Below are positions 51,292-60,653 of a stretch of DNA of 64,000 bases, in pieces. Source of the stretch: Neolewinella xylanilytica. GTDB taxonomy: Bacteria > Bacteroidota > Bacteroidia > Chitinophagales > Saprospiraceae. Position 1 is the stretch's first letter, and every line of letters starts with the position of its first letter. The stretch is taken from contig NZ_PTJC01000009.1 in NCBI RefSeq assembly GCF_002934605.1, forward strand, positions 52,789 through 116,788. The letters are read 5' to 3'. Below the pieces are notes generated by a model. That model worked only from the letters and a program-made list of their open reading frames with translations, was not told the origin of the DNA and made no database searches. Made by a program: the position numbers and the translations under genes.

Positions 51292-52608
51292 CTACCGTTT
51301 CTTCCGACCCCGAGCCTTTTTCTTCCGCCGGTACTCCTGTAACTCCTGCCGCGTCATGGGTCGTTTCTTATTGCTTTCCTTCTTTTCCTGGAAGGCTCCC
51401 CGGTCGCTGACTTCGATCTTCACCTCCACTATAGGTTGCTGGGACTGTGGGAGTTCCTCCGGGATTAGCTCTTCCGAGACGGCGACGTCTCCGGGTACGG
51501 GAAGGACTTTCACTTTCCGATCCATCAATTCCTCGATGGATTGCAGCAGGGATTCTTCCTGGGGGGTTACGAAGGTGATCGCCTGTCCGTGTCGTTCGGC
51601 CCGACCGGTACGTCCGATGCGGTGCATATAATTCTCCGGTTGTTCGGGTACGTCCAGGTTAATGACGTGGGATACCTCGCTGAGGTCCAGTCCGCGACTT
51701 ACGAGATCGGTTGCAATGAGCACGCGGTGTTCGCCGGCCTGAAAGCGTTGCAGGCTTTTGAATCGGTAGTTTTGACTCTTATTTCCGTGAATGACGCCGG
51801 TGGCTTCCGGATAGGCCGCGTCGAGCCGCTCGTGAAGCAAGTCGGCCATCTTTTTCCCCGGTGTAAACACCAGTACCCGGTCAAAATTTTTCGCATCGGC
51901 GAGTAAATGAATGAGCAAGTTGACCTTCGTATTAAAATTGGGTGCCCGGTAAAGGAACTGGTCGATATTTTCGAGGGGGGTGCCGGAGGGGGCTGCCTCG
52001 ACGGTTTCCGGAAAATTGAACGTGTCTGCTATAATCGCATCCACTTCCGGCGTCATTGTCGCGGAGAATAATAGGTTCTGTCGACGCTCGGGCAGTAACT
52101 CGATAATTTTCGTCAATTGGGGTAGAAAGCCTAGCTCAAGTAGTTCATCCACCTCATCGATGACCAGGTGCTTCAGTGCCCGGAACTTGAGGCTTCCGGT
52201 AATGATGAGATCATACAGGCGACCGGGCGTACCGACTACGAAGTCGCATCCCGCTTCAACCTGAGCCGCGTGTTGTTTAAGGTTGACGCCACCATAAATG
52301 GAAGCGGTTACGACGTTTTGGTAGGCCGTCAATTTATCGATCTCCTCGGCTACCTGTACGACGAGTTCCCGGGTGGGGACGATGATCAAAACCTGAGGGT
52401 ACGGATCCTTGCGAAATTTCCACTGCCGGATCAGCGGTAGCAAATAGGCGATGGTTTTACCGGTGCCGGTCTGGGCGATGCCGACAACGTCCTTTCCGGA
52501 CATAATTACCGGGAAAGCCCGTTCCTGAATCGGGGTGGGTACGGTGAGCCCCAGGTCGGTCAGGGCATTGAGTTGGGCGTTTCCGAGATTGAGATCCGTG
52601 AAGGTCAT
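51292..52608 (-). CDS. DEAD-box RNA helicase (RhlE-like)
   Basis: A 438-residue ATP-dependent RNA helicase. It shows a Q motif (FTDLNLGNAQLNALTDLG, PTPIQERAFP), motif I AQTGTGKT, PTRELVVQ, TPGRLYDLI, and motif II as DEVDELL rather than DEAD. Then follow SATMTPEV, the helicase C part ATDLVSRGLDLSEV, and HRIGRTGRAERHG. The C-terminus is a basic tail (RRKKKARGRKKR) that probably helps RNA binding. It likely acts in ribosome assembly or RNA turnover at low temperature. The start MTFTDLNLG is fixed by a TACCTTTA box 5 nt upstream. It lies downstream of an AraC gene, and its stop abuts the repeat field. Confidence 0.93.
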   Translation of the reverse strand: MTFTDLNLGNAQLNALTDLGLTVPTPIQERAFPVIMSGKDVVGIAQTGTGKTIAYLLPLIRQWKFRKDPYPQVLIIVPTRELVVQVAEEIDKLTAYQNVVTASIYGGVNLKQHAAQVEAGCDFVVGTPGRLYDLIITGSLKFRALKHLVIDEVDELLELGFLPQLTKIIELLPERRQNLLFSATMTPEVDAIIADTFNFPETVEAAPSGTPLENIDQFLYRAPNFNTKVNLLIHLLADAKNFDRVLVFTPGKKMADLLHERLDAAYPEATGVIHGNKSQNYRFKSLQRFQAGEHRVLIATDLVSRGLDLSEVSHVINLDVPEQPENYMHRIGRTGRAERHGQAITFVTPQEESLLQSIEELMDRKVKVLPVPGDVAVSEELIPEELPQSQQPIVEVKIEVSDRGAFQEKKESNKKRPMTRQELQEYRRKKKARGRKKR

Positions 52609-52613
52609 GGTCG

Positions 52614-52621
52614 TAAAGGTA
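52614..52621 (-). promoter_or_regulatory. -7 promoter box of the helicase gene (TACCTTTA)
   Basis: One base off TAnnTTTG on the minus strand, 5 nt before the helicase ATG and inside the 22-bp gap after the AraC stop. Confidence 0.5.
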
Positions 52622-52630
52622 CGGCTCGAC

Positions 52631-53533
52631 CTAGTCAAGATCCGGTAGCGGGCCGTTAACGTTGAGGCGAAACTTGCTCCGGTACTCCGAGGCGGTTATG
52701 CCGGTATGCTTTTTGAAGGCCCGGTTGAACTGACTCATGGAATTGAATCCGCTATCGAAAGCCACGTTCTGGATGGTCGAATGATCGTCGGCCAGCAGCT
52801 TGCAAGCGTAGACAATGCGGAAGTCATTGAGGTAAGTGACGAAGGTTTTGCCGGTAGTTTTCTTGAAGTAGCGGCAGAAAGCCGGAACGGTCATGGCGGC
52901 GATGCCGGAAATCTCATCGAGGGAAATATCGCGATCGAAATTGGCACCGATAAATTCCTGAATCTGATTGAACCGTTCGAAACCGTGGGTTTCCACCTGC
53001 AAGTGGAAACCCTCCGCGTTCAGACTTTCGAATTCAGCGCTGTCGGCCAGTTCGTTCAGGATATCCACTAATAACAGGAGGCGACCGAGAGGCGGTAGCG
53101 TAATGAGCCTTTCCAGCCGACTTCCCTGTACGGTACGGGTAGTGCCGTGGAAGCTGATCCCGTTGCGGGAGCGATGCATCAGGTCCTTCACCTTTTGCAT
53201 CTCCGGCAAATCGAGAAATTCGGCGTTCGGGAAACTGGGAGCGAACTGCACGACGGTTTCCTTTTCGTTTTTGGTCATCCGGTCGGTGAACCCCAGGTGG
53301 GGTAAGTTGGAGCCGATGAGGATCAGGTCACCGTCCTGAAAGTGGCTGATGTGGCTTCCCACGTGACGCCGGCCGTGTCCTCCTCTTACAAAGACCAGCT
53401 CCAGCTCCGGGTGGTAGTGCCACTTCGGCAGTTTATTGACCCGGACTTTCGGTTCGGGATAGTGCTTGACCAAAAAGGAGGTGCCTGGAGCCGGGGTGAC
53501 CCGTTCTCTTACGGGTTGCGAAGACGTCTCCAT
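52631..53533 (-). CDS. AraC-family transcriptional regulator
   Basis: A 300-residue regulator with an N-terminal cupin-like sensor domain (about residues 20-110: KWHYHPELELVFVRGGHGRR, GDLILIGSNLPHLG). The C-terminal double HTH (about 195-290) has ISLDEISGIAAMTVPAFCRYF and IQNVAFDSGFNSMSQFNRAFKKHTG. Proteins with this layout often sense a sugar or related metabolite. The chosen Met gives METSSQPVRERV; an upstream in-frame Met would add 25 basic residues. Its target is not evident; the closest genes are a helicase downstream and a secreted protein upstream. Confidence 0.9.
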   Translation of the reverse strand: METSSQPVRERVTPAPGTSFLVKHYPEPKVRVNKLPKWHYHPELELVFVRGGHGRRHVGSHISHFQDGDLILIGSNLPHLGFTDRMTKNEKETVVQFAPSFPNAEFLDLPEMQKVKDLMHRSRNGISFHGTTRTVQGSRLERLITLPPLGRLLLLVDILNELADSAEFESLNAEGFHLQVETHGFERFNQIQEFIGANFDRDISLDEISGIAAMTVPAFCRYFKKTTGKTFVTYLNDFRIVYACKLLADDHSTIQNVAFDSGFNSMSQFNRAFKKHTGITASEYRSKFRLNVNGPLPDLD

Positions 53534-53837
53534 AGTAAGGTGATTGGTGGATAAAGTGGTTCTCCGGGGGCGACCGCGCCGGATGAATTCAGTTGGTAAA
53601 CGCGTCATACGACCTATTGGTTAAGGATCTCGTGCTGCGGGGATTACCCCGGGTTGCGCGCATATTATCAGGGGCTAATAAAGCGGTGAAAATCTGCGGA
53701 AGAGCCGCCAATTTATGCGCGGATCGGTGCGGCAATTCCTCCCACCTTTGCATTGCAAGGAGTTGATCATGGATGGCGACTAACAAAACGCTCTCGCAAA
53801 GTTCTAACTAATTATTCAACCCTTGAAACGTTTTATT
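53534..53837. other. 304-bp intergenic region between AraC and a secreted protein
   Basis: No gene. A CACCTTTG box (53743-53750, one base off the -7 consensus) precedes CATTGCAAGG and lies about 88 nt before the next ATG. A long untranslated leader would follow if it is used. Confidence 0.4.
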
Positions 53838-54431
53838 ATGAAAACTTGTCTCTCTCTCCTTACACTTTTCCTTTCGGTTACCCTTTCGGCATCCATTAAC
53901 CCCGCCGACCTGGTAGTACAAGCCGATCCAACCTCAAAAACCCTTATTCTCCGCAGTATTTCCGAATTTGACGCTGACAGTAAGCTGCAAATCGTGGACC
54001 GGGATGGCCGCGTACTGCATACCGCCAAGCTAGATAGTGGTAGCTACCTCAATGCCCGCTTCCAGCTTGCCGCACTCCCCGCCGGCGATTACGAGATCGT
54101 ACTCAGCGATGAAATGGGCCGCACGGTACAGCCACTCACCATCGGCAATACAGGCATCCAAGCTGATCCCGCGCTGGCCAGCCGCACTTTCTACCCCCGG
54201 GTTAATCTGAAAGAAAGCATGCTGACCATCACTTACCTGAACACCGCGCAAAACGAAGTAGCGATTCGCCTTGCTGACAAGAACGGCAAATCCGTACTCA
54301 ACGACCGCATCAATTCCAGCCCCACCCTACAGCGGGCTTACAACCTCGAACAACTACCAGCCGGTGACTACTACGTCACAGTCCTGGTACCCCGGGAACC
54401 GGCGTACACTACCAGCCTGTCCCTGAAGTAA
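53838..54431 (+). CDS. Small secreted two-repeat beta protein
   Basis: A 197-residue exported protein with signal MKTCLSLLTLFLSVTLSAS. The mature part consists of two similar beta-sandwich halves, each ending in LPAGDYEIVLSDEMGR or LPAGDYYVTVLVPRE and starting with a KTLILRS / ESMLTITYL strand pattern. These resemble the C-terminal T9SS-type or DUF3244-like fold duplicated in tandem. There are no catalytic motifs. The preferred start is ATG at 53838; an in-frame TTG lies 15 nt upstream. Its transcript ends at the hairpin at 54462-54494. Function unknown. Confidence 0.75.
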   Translation: MKTCLSLLTLFLSVTLSASINPADLVVQADPTSKTLILRSISEFDADSKLQIVDRDGRVLHTAKLDSGSYLNARFQLAALPAGDYEIVLSDEMGRTVQPLTIGNTGIQADPALASRTFYPRVNLKESMLTITYLNTAQNEVAIRLADKNGKSVLNDRINSSPTLQRAYNLEQLPAGDYYVTVLVPREPAYTTSLSLK

Positions 54432-54461
54432 GATTTTTTTGCATGATCGACTTTAAGTTTC

Positions 54462-54494
54462 GCTCCTTCGCCTTCGGCGAAGGGGCTTTTTTTT
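54462..54494 (+). terminator. Rho-independent terminator
   Basis: An 11-bp stem GCTCCTTCGCC / GGCGAAGGGGC with loop TTC, followed by eight Ts. Confidence 0.9.
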
Positions 54495-54574
54495 GTCCAT
54501 GCCCATCGCAACGGCTCACCTGACGCGGAAAACGGGATTTGTAGTACTTTCCCAACCCTAATCCGCCCCGCTGA

Positions 54575-55678
54575 ATGAATTCCGGTACCTATCGCCTGCT
54601 GTTTGCTTTTCTCTTCCTGCAGCATTGCGTCGATCCGGTGGTACCGGAGTACGATTATGCAACCGGTTTCCTATTAGTGGAAGGAAGTATCGTAGCGGGG
54701 GAAGGCAGCAGTAACGTGACGATCCGCCGCAGCGCTCTTTCCTTCGGCGCCTACCGATTAGACCCCGTTGGGGAAGCCCAGGTCTTTAGCGTAGCAGAAG
54801 ACGGAGCGGAGGATACTTGGCAAAACACCGGCAATCCGGGCGAATTCGTACCGCCGCCGGGCTTTTTACCTCTGCCGGGTCAATCTTATTTCCTTCGGAT
54901 CCAACTCGCATCGGGTGAAGTCATCGAGTCGGAGCCCGAGCTTATCCCTCCCCCCGTCCCAATCGACGATATCCGCGTTACTTTCGAGCAGGAAGCATAC
55001 TTCAGCAGTTCCCGCGATCGCTTCGTTCCCGCCTTTACCCTGTTAGCCAATTTCCAGGGACCTTCCACCCAGGATAATTTTTACCAATTCACCTACCGTA
55101 CCTGGAGCCAGATAAGCATTTGTGCTACCTGCTATAATTCCGTTTACCGCAATGGGCAATGCGTCAAGACACCCTCCAGTTCCGGAGTCGATCGATACGA
55201 CTATTCCTGCTCCGAACCATGCTGGGCCATATCCAACGGGGATGCGTTCGCATTGGTGTCGGATGAGCTGAATCCGGATGGTACGTTTTCCTCGGTGCCC
55301 GCCGCCCGTATAGATTTTGTCGGCTCCGGGAAGCTCCTCGCGGAGCTACAATTGCGCACCATTACCCGCAAGGCCCACCAGTATTTCACGGTACTGGAAG
55401 ACCTCACCGAAGGAAGTGCCGGACTGAACGCTCCCCTCCCCGCCCCCCTGTATGGGAACCTCACGGATAAAAGCGAGTTGAACACCCCCGTACTCGGCTT
55501 TATCAGTGGCAGCTCGGTGCGTACGCGGCGCATCCTTTGGAATCGCGACAGCACTGACGGGGAACCGCTGTTCCTGATTCCGCCGCCCGTCTACGAGCCC
55601 GTTTCTCCCGCTCCGCCCAGCGCGCCCTGTGATGGCCCTAACCGCACCAACCAGGAACCTGCGGGATGGAACGCCTGA
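54575..55678 (+). CDS. DUF4249-family lipoprotein, partner of a TonB receptor
   Basis: A 367-residue exported protein (LLFAFLFLQHC, with a possible lipidated Cys at residue 18, then DPVVPEYDY). The DUF4249 features are GFLLVEGSIVAGEGSSNVTI near the start, FVPPPGFLPLPGQSYFLRI and TFRP-like FYQFTYRTW. Six Cys lie in the middle (ICATCYNSVYRNGQC, YSCSEPCWA). DUF4249 genes typically precede a TonB receptor, as here with the receptor gene starting 36 bp after this stop. The pair probably handles one substrate, which is not known. Confidence 0.85.
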   Translation: MNSGTYRLLFAFLFLQHCVDPVVPEYDYATGFLLVEGSIVAGEGSSNVTIRRSALSFGAYRLDPVGEAQVFSVAEDGAEDTWQNTGNPGEFVPPPGFLPLPGQSYFLRIQLASGEVIESEPELIPPPVPIDDIRVTFEQEAYFSSSRDRFVPAFTLLANFQGPSTQDNFYQFTYRTWSQISICATCYNSVYRNGQCVKTPSSSGVDRYDYSCSEPCWAISNGDAFALVSDELNPDGTFSSVPAARIDFVGSGKLLAELQLRTITRKAHQYFTVLEDLTEGSAGLNAPLPAPLYGNLTDKSELNTPVLGFISGSSVRTRRILWNRDSTDGEPLFLIPPPVYEPVSPAPPSAPCDGPNRTNQEPAGWNA

Positions 55679-55713
55679 TGCGACCTGCCGAATTAGGAAA
55701 TGAATGTCCGATC

Positions 55714-58128
55714 ATGCCGTATAAGTCTGCCCTGCTCTGCTTACTGCTTTTTATTACCTCCGGCCTCACGGGCCAAACGAACCTCGGCGTTCAGGTCATC
55801 GTGGTAGATTCTACCACTGGAGCGGCGCTACCCTACGTTAACGTGCAGGTGGCTAACAGCGCCCAGGGTGGAATGACGGACGAAAATGGTGAGTACGCTT
55901 TCCGGGCCTCCCCCGGAACCATTACCGTTATGGTTTCCTCCGTCGGCTACGAAGCCTACAAAATAAAGGCCGAACTAACCGCTCCCCTGCGCTTGGACAT
56001 CCGCCTCGTTCCCGTTGCCTCTACCCTGGAAACCGTAACCGTAAGCAGCAATAATGCCGCGGAGCGCCTTTCCCGACCGGTCATGGGCGTGGAGCAGCTC
56101 AATATCCGCGAAATCGAGTTGCTGCCCGTAGCCCTCGGCGAAGTGGATGTATTTCGGGGTTTACAGCTCGTAAGCGGCGTCAACTCCGCCGGCGAAGCCA
56201 GTAACGGGTTAAGCATCCGAGGAGGGACCGTGGATCAAAACCTCGTACTGCAGGACGGCGCGCCGATCTTCACGCCCACCCACCTCTTCGGCTTATTTTC
56301 GGTATTTACGCCCGACGCCGTAGGCAGCGTCGACCTCTACCGCGCCAACGTCCCGGCCGAGTTCGGGGGGCGGATTGCCAGCGTCGTCGACGTACGGACC
56401 CGCAACCCGGTCAGCGATCACCTTAAGTTGCAGGGTGGCATCGGACTCGTATCCAGTCGGTTAAGTCTGGAATCCCCGGTTACCCGCGACAAGCGGCTGA
56501 AGGTCCTCCTTTCCGCCCGGGCTGGACTCAACGACTTCGTTTTTAAAGCTTTTGACCGGCTTAAAAACACCCGCAGCAAATTCGGTGATGCCACCCTGAA
56601 GCTACGCTACCAAACCGGCAAAAACGATTTCCTCACCTTTTCTGCCTTCTACAGCCGAGACTTTTACGAATTGGACCTCATCAACCGGTTTGCCAGCGTA
56701 ATCGCCCGTTCGAATCAGTACGACTATTCCACCGCCAACGGAAGCCTGGAATGGCTGCGCCTCATCGGCAAGCAAATCAACGTGCTAACCCGCCTCGTAC
56801 GCAGCGATCACCGCCCCCGGGTAATCTTCCCCGAAGTAGACGTACCGAACGAAGTCGTTTATCAATCGGCCATTACCTATACCGGGCTTAGCAGCAAGCT
56901 GGAGTTTGGAAGCGCCACGGGGCACCGGCTTACCGCGGGCCTGCAGGCTGCACATTACCAACTTCAGCCGGGTGCCCTCCTGCCTGGTGCGTCTACCAAT
57001 GTCGCACCTACGCAACTAGCCCGGGAGCAGGCGGTGGAAACGAGTGCTTTTTTCGAGGACGAATGGAGCGCCACGGACCAGCTGACCGTATCGGCCGGAA
57101 TTCGGTATACCCAATATGCCCAGTTGGGGCCCGGAGAAGAACGGAGCTATCCGGAGGGCGAACGGCTAAGCGGCGGATTTAACGCAACTACGGATTACGA
57201 TGCGGGATCGATCATGCAAACCTACGGCGGCTTCGAACCGCGCCTCGGTCTCAGTTACCAAATCGGACCCCGTACCAGCCTGAAAGCAGCATACGCACTG
57301 AATCGCCAGTACCTCCAAAATATTTTCAACTCGACTACTCCCCTACCGAGCAGCCGGTGGAAAGTGTCCGACAACAACTTAGCCCCCCAACGCAGCCACC
57401 TCTACAGCATCGGTGCGTACCAATTGCTCGGCGATAAGTTTGAACTGGCGCTCGAAGGCTATTACCGTGACATTGACAAGTTGTTGGAGTACAAGCCTGG
57501 CGCCGATTTTTTTCTGAGCCCCGATGTGGAAACCGATTTACTCCAGGGAGAAGGCCGTACCTACGGTAGCGAACTAAGCCTGCGGAAATCAGGGGGGAAG
57601 CTGAGCGGAGAAATCAATTATACCTATGCCCGCGCTTTCAACCGGGTCGGAGGCCCTACCCTTTCCACCAGCATCAACCAGGGTGAATGGTACCGCGGCT
57701 ATTTCGACCAGCCACACACCGTTAACACCCACTTCACCATCGATGACGGACGTACCCATCGCGTCAGCGTGAACCTGGTCGTGCAGAGTAACCGTCCCTA
57801 CAGCATACCGAATGGGTACTTACCCATCGGCAACCTCACCGTCCCCATTTTTCTGGAGCGAAACAATGCACGCCTCCCGCTTTACCACCGGCTCGATCTC
57901 AGTTGGACCATCCACAATGCAGGCATGCAACACCGCCGCTGGATTGGCGACTGGACGCTTACCGTCTACAACCTCTACGGCCGTAAGAATGCCTACAACA
58001 TTTATTATCAGCCCCGGGATAGCGGAGCAAACGCCGAGATTTTCGGAAGCAGTCCCCTGGCTAGCTACCAACTGACCATTTTCGGTGCCCCGATCGTCAG
58101 TTTGTCGTATAGTTTTAAGTTCGAGTAG
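55714..58128 (+). CDS. TonB-dependent receptor with carboxypeptidase-like domain
   Basis: An 804-residue outer-membrane receptor. From MPYKSALLCLLLF, in order: a signal peptide (1-20), CarboxypepD_reg (about 24-105, VQVIVVDSTTGAALPYVNVQ), a plug (about 125-225, RGLQLVSGVNSAGEASNG, SIRGGTVDQNLVLQDGAPI), and a 22-strand barrel ending in LSYSFKFE. A Met 16 codons upstream would overlap the DUF4249 stop and spoil the signal peptide, so I use 55714. It follows DUF4249 in the common pairing. The 3' end overlaps the convergent aminotransferase by 14 bp. Confidence 0.92.
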   Translation: MPYKSALLCLLLFITSGLTGQTNLGVQVIVVDSTTGAALPYVNVQVANSAQGGMTDENGEYAFRASPGTITVMVSSVGYEAYKIKAELTAPLRLDIRLVPVASTLETVTVSSNNAAERLSRPVMGVEQLNIREIELLPVALGEVDVFRGLQLVSGVNSAGEASNGLSIRGGTVDQNLVLQDGAPIFTPTHLFGLFSVFTPDAVGSVDLYRANVPAEFGGRIASVVDVRTRNPVSDHLKLQGGIGLVSSRLSLESPVTRDKRLKVLLSARAGLNDFVFKAFDRLKNTRSKFGDATLKLRYQTGKNDFLTFSAFYSRDFYELDLINRFASVIARSNQYDYSTANGSLEWLRLIGKQINVLTRLVRSDHRPRVIFPEVDVPNEVVYQSAITYTGLSSKLEFGSATGHRLTAGLQAAHYQLQPGALLPGASTNVAPTQLAREQAVETSAFFEDEWSATDQLTVSAGIRYTQYAQLGPGEERSYPEGERLSGGFNATTDYDAGSIMQTYGGFEPRLGLSYQIGPRTSLKAAYALNRQYLQNIFNSTTPLPSSRWKVSDNNLAPQRSHLYSIGAYQLLGDKFELALEGYYRDIDKLLEYKPGADFFLSPDVETDLLQGEGRTYGSELSLRKSGGKLSGEINYTYARAFNRVGGPTLSTSINQGEWYRGYFDQPHTVNTHFTIDDGRTHRVSVNLVVQSNRPYSIPNGYLPIGNLTVPIFLERNNARLPLYHRLDLSWTIHNAGMQHRRWIGDWTLTVYNLYGRKNAYNIYYQPRDSGANAEIFGSSPLASYQLTIFGAPIVSLSYSFKFE

Positions 58129-59263
58129 TCTGGCAACACCGCCGGATCGCGGCCGCGAATTGTTCCATGTCCGCTTCGCTATTGTATACGTGCGGGGCTA
58201 CGCGCACTAATTCGCCCCGATAGCTCACCGATATCTTCCGGGTTGCCAGTGCTGACTTCAATGCCTCCATCTGGATGTGGTCCGGTAGCCGAAGGCCCAC
58301 CAAATGGTATGCGCAGCCATCCGGTAAGCGCAGTCCAGAACGGTCGAGCTCGGCATCAATCGATTGCCACAGCTGCTGGATGTACGTCTGCACCGCTTCC
58401 GCCTGCCAGCTCAGCAGTAAATCCATACCGGCCTGTTGCATGGGTATACTGATGAAATTGCTGTGCTCACCCACGGAATACCGGGCGGCCAGCGGGCGGT
58501 ACTCGGATTGGTAAGCTGCCAGCCGGGTGAAATCGTCGCTGCCCGACCGATTGATCCAGTTTTCTTCCAGCGGAACGCCACCGTCCATACGCGGCCCGTA
58601 CCAGGCGTAGCCACAGCCATACGGGCCCAGCAACCATTTATATCCGCCGGCGATGAGGGCGTCGGGGCGGATCCGCTTCACGTCGAAGGGGTAGGCACCC
58701 AAGGACTGCGTACCGTCCACTACAAGCCAGGCACCGACCTCGTCCGTGCGTCGCCGGATCGCCTCCAGGTCAAAAACCGATCCGTCCGACCAGTGAATCT
58801 GGGCGATAGCCACCGCCGCGGTCCGGATGGTTATGGCCTCTAGGATCCGGTCTGACCAGCTTTCTTTACCACTTGGTTTCGCTACGGTAACCAGCCTTGC
58901 GTGCGATTCGTCACAACGGCGGTGCCAGGCGTAGTAGTTGCTCGGGAATTGGTCCTGCGCTACGACGACCTCCTGCCCGGGCCCCAATGGCAAATTTTTG
59001 GCTACGGTGGCTATGCCGTAGCTCGCGGCCGGGATAAGGGCTACGCGGTCAGCTTCCTCGCTTCCGATTAGGCGAGCGAATGATTTCCGGAGTTTAGCCA
59101 CCGGTTGGAAGAACTGTTCGATGGGCATCCCGCTGTTGTGTTCCCGCCACTTAAGCGCATCGCGGGCGGCATCGGCTGCGGCAATCAACTGCGGAGACCG
59201 GCTGGCACCGTTGAGGTAACATTCATCTGCGGGAAGGGAAAAAAGCTGACGTTGGCAGCGCAT
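58115..59263 (-). CDS. Class V aminotransferase (PLP-dependent)
   Basis: A 382-residue fold-type I PLP enzyme related to isopenicillin-N epimerase, cysteine desulfurase and kynureninase. The PLP-Asp is in WLVVDGTQSLGAYPF, and the Schiff-base Lys in DALIAGGYKWLLGPYGCGY (about residue 230). The N-terminus CYLNGASRSPQ lies at the substrate site. The exact reaction cannot be assigned, since family members transfer or remove amino groups or sulfur. It stands alone, between the TonB receptor and the antiporter gene. Confidence 0.85.
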   Translation of the reverse strand: MRCQRQLFSLPADECYLNGASRSPQLIAAADAARDALKWREHNSGMPIEQFFQPVAKLRKSFARLIGSEEADRVALIPAASYGIATVAKNLPLGPGQEVVVAQDQFPSNYYAWHRRCDESHARLVTVAKPSGKESWSDRILEAITIRTAAVAIAQIHWSDGSVFDLEAIRRRTDEVGAWLVVDGTQSLGAYPFDVKRIRPDALIAGGYKWLLGPYGCGYAWYGPRMDGGVPLEENWINRSGSDDFTRLAAYQSEYRPLAARYSVGEHSNFISIPMQQAGMDLLLSWQAEAVQTYIQQLWQSIDAELDRSGLRLPDGCAYHLVGLRLPDHIQMEALKSALATRKISVSYRGELVRVAPHVYNSEADMEQFAAAIRRCCQTTRT

Positions 59264-59381
59264 GAATGGCTAGTTTTGGCGGCGGAGCGCGGGTGCAATA
59301 ACTACCAAGGTAAGCACGTAGGGCTCCCGAACGAACTATGCCCGTTGGCGGTCGTTTGGACTTCAAACCGAATCTCTCTAG

Positions 59382-60653
59382 TTGAGCACGCACATCCTTC
59401 TTCTTCTCTTAGCGGGCATAGCCTTTCTAGGGACCTTTATTTTACCGAGCCTGATTCGGAACCAGATGGTAAGCTTGCCGATCATCTACGTTGCATTCGG
59501 ATTCATCGTATTCAGCCTGCCTTTCGATCTGCCGTTAATGAACCCGGAGGATGCCCGGCTGGACCGGCGCGTGATGGAGTACATCACGGAATTCATCGTC
59601 ATTGTTTCGCTGGCCGCAACGGGCTTGAAGCTCGACCGGAAACCCTCCTTCAAAAACTGGGGCCCTGGATTGTACTTACTCGGGATCACAATGCCCCTCA
59701 CCATTGCCGCCGTAGCCTTTTTAGGTTGGTGGTGGGTAGGCCTGGCACCGGCCAGCGCGATCCTTTTGGGAGCGGTACTCGCCCCTACCGACCCGGTACT
59801 CGCGGCGAACGTACAGGTCGGCCCCCCCAACGAGGACTATCCGGAAGATGAAGTACGGTTCGGTCTGACCCTGGAAGCCGGTATGAATGACGGGCTTGCC
59901 TTTCCGTTCGTTTACTTGGCCATCGGACTTGTCGGTGCGGTATCCATTCAGGATACCTTAATCCAGTGGGCCTGGTGGGATTTCGGTTATCGGATCGGTA
60001 TGGGTGTGCTGATGGGCATCGTCATCGGGCGCGGACTATCCTGGATTTTCTTTAAGTTCAAAGACAAGATGGCCGAGGTCCGGGAGACGGAGATCGAGTC
60101 GGGCTTCTTCATTTTGGCCGCAACGCTAATTACCTATTCATTAACCGAAATGTGTGAAGGCTACGGCTTCCTGGCGGTATTTGTCGCTTCGGTGGTGAGT
60201 CGCAGGGTCCGGTACGATGACGAGGCGAAAAAGGCGGAAATTGAAAGTTACGAAGCCGCCGATCAGGTAGAACAGGCCATCCTTGGAATCTTTCTCATTG
60301 CCTTCGGTGGAATCATCGGAACGGGAGGTTTGCGCGACCTTACGATCGAAGGGGCGATGATCGGTCTGGCTTTATTACTGGTCATCCGGCCGCTCGCCGG
60401 GCTGATCGGCTTTACCACTTGCAAATTACCCTGGGAAGAAAAACTAGCCCTCAGTTATTTCGGGATCCGGGGGGTAGGATCCTTGTACTACCTGGCCTAC
60501 GCCCACAATAGTGAAGTATTTCCCTCCATCGATAGTATCTGGTCCATCGTAAACTTTACCATGTTGGTATCGATTTTCCTCCACGGGTTTAGCGTGACCC
60601 CCGTCATGACCTGGCTGGATAAACGAATGGGACGACCCTCACGGAGTAATTAA
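59382..60653 (+). CDS. CPA1-type sodium:proton antiporter (TTG start)
   Basis: A 423-residue inner-membrane protein with about 12 membrane segments. CPA1/NhaP features include GAVLAPTDPVLAANVQVG (the discontinuous-helix region), GLTLEAGMNDGLAFPFVYLA and GIRGVGSLYYLAYA. It exchanges Na+ or other cations for protons. The frame starts at TTG (59382), which gives a membrane segment at once (LLLLLAGIAFLGTF). The last codon and stop share TTAA with the convergent gene. It lies 118 bp from the divergent aminotransferase. Confidence 0.9.
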   Translation: MSTHILLLLLAGIAFLGTFILPSLIRNQMVSLPIIYVAFGFIVFSLPFDLPLMNPEDARLDRRVMEYITEFIVIVSLAATGLKLDRKPSFKNWGPGLYLLGITMPLTIAAVAFLGWWWVGLAPASAILLGAVLAPTDPVLAANVQVGPPNEDYPEDEVRFGLTLEAGMNDGLAFPFVYLAIGLVGAVSIQDTLIQWAWWDFGYRIGMGVLMGIVIGRGLSWIFFKFKDKMAEVRETEIESGFFILAATLITYSLTEMCEGYGFLAVFVASVVSRRVRYDDEAKKAEIESYEAADQVEQAILGIFLIAFGGIIGTGGLRDLTIEGAMIGLALLLVIRPLAGLIGFTTCKLPWEEKLALSYFGIRGVGSLYYLAYAHNSEVFPSIDSIWSIVNFTMLVSIFLHGFSVTPVMTWLDKRMGRPSRSN

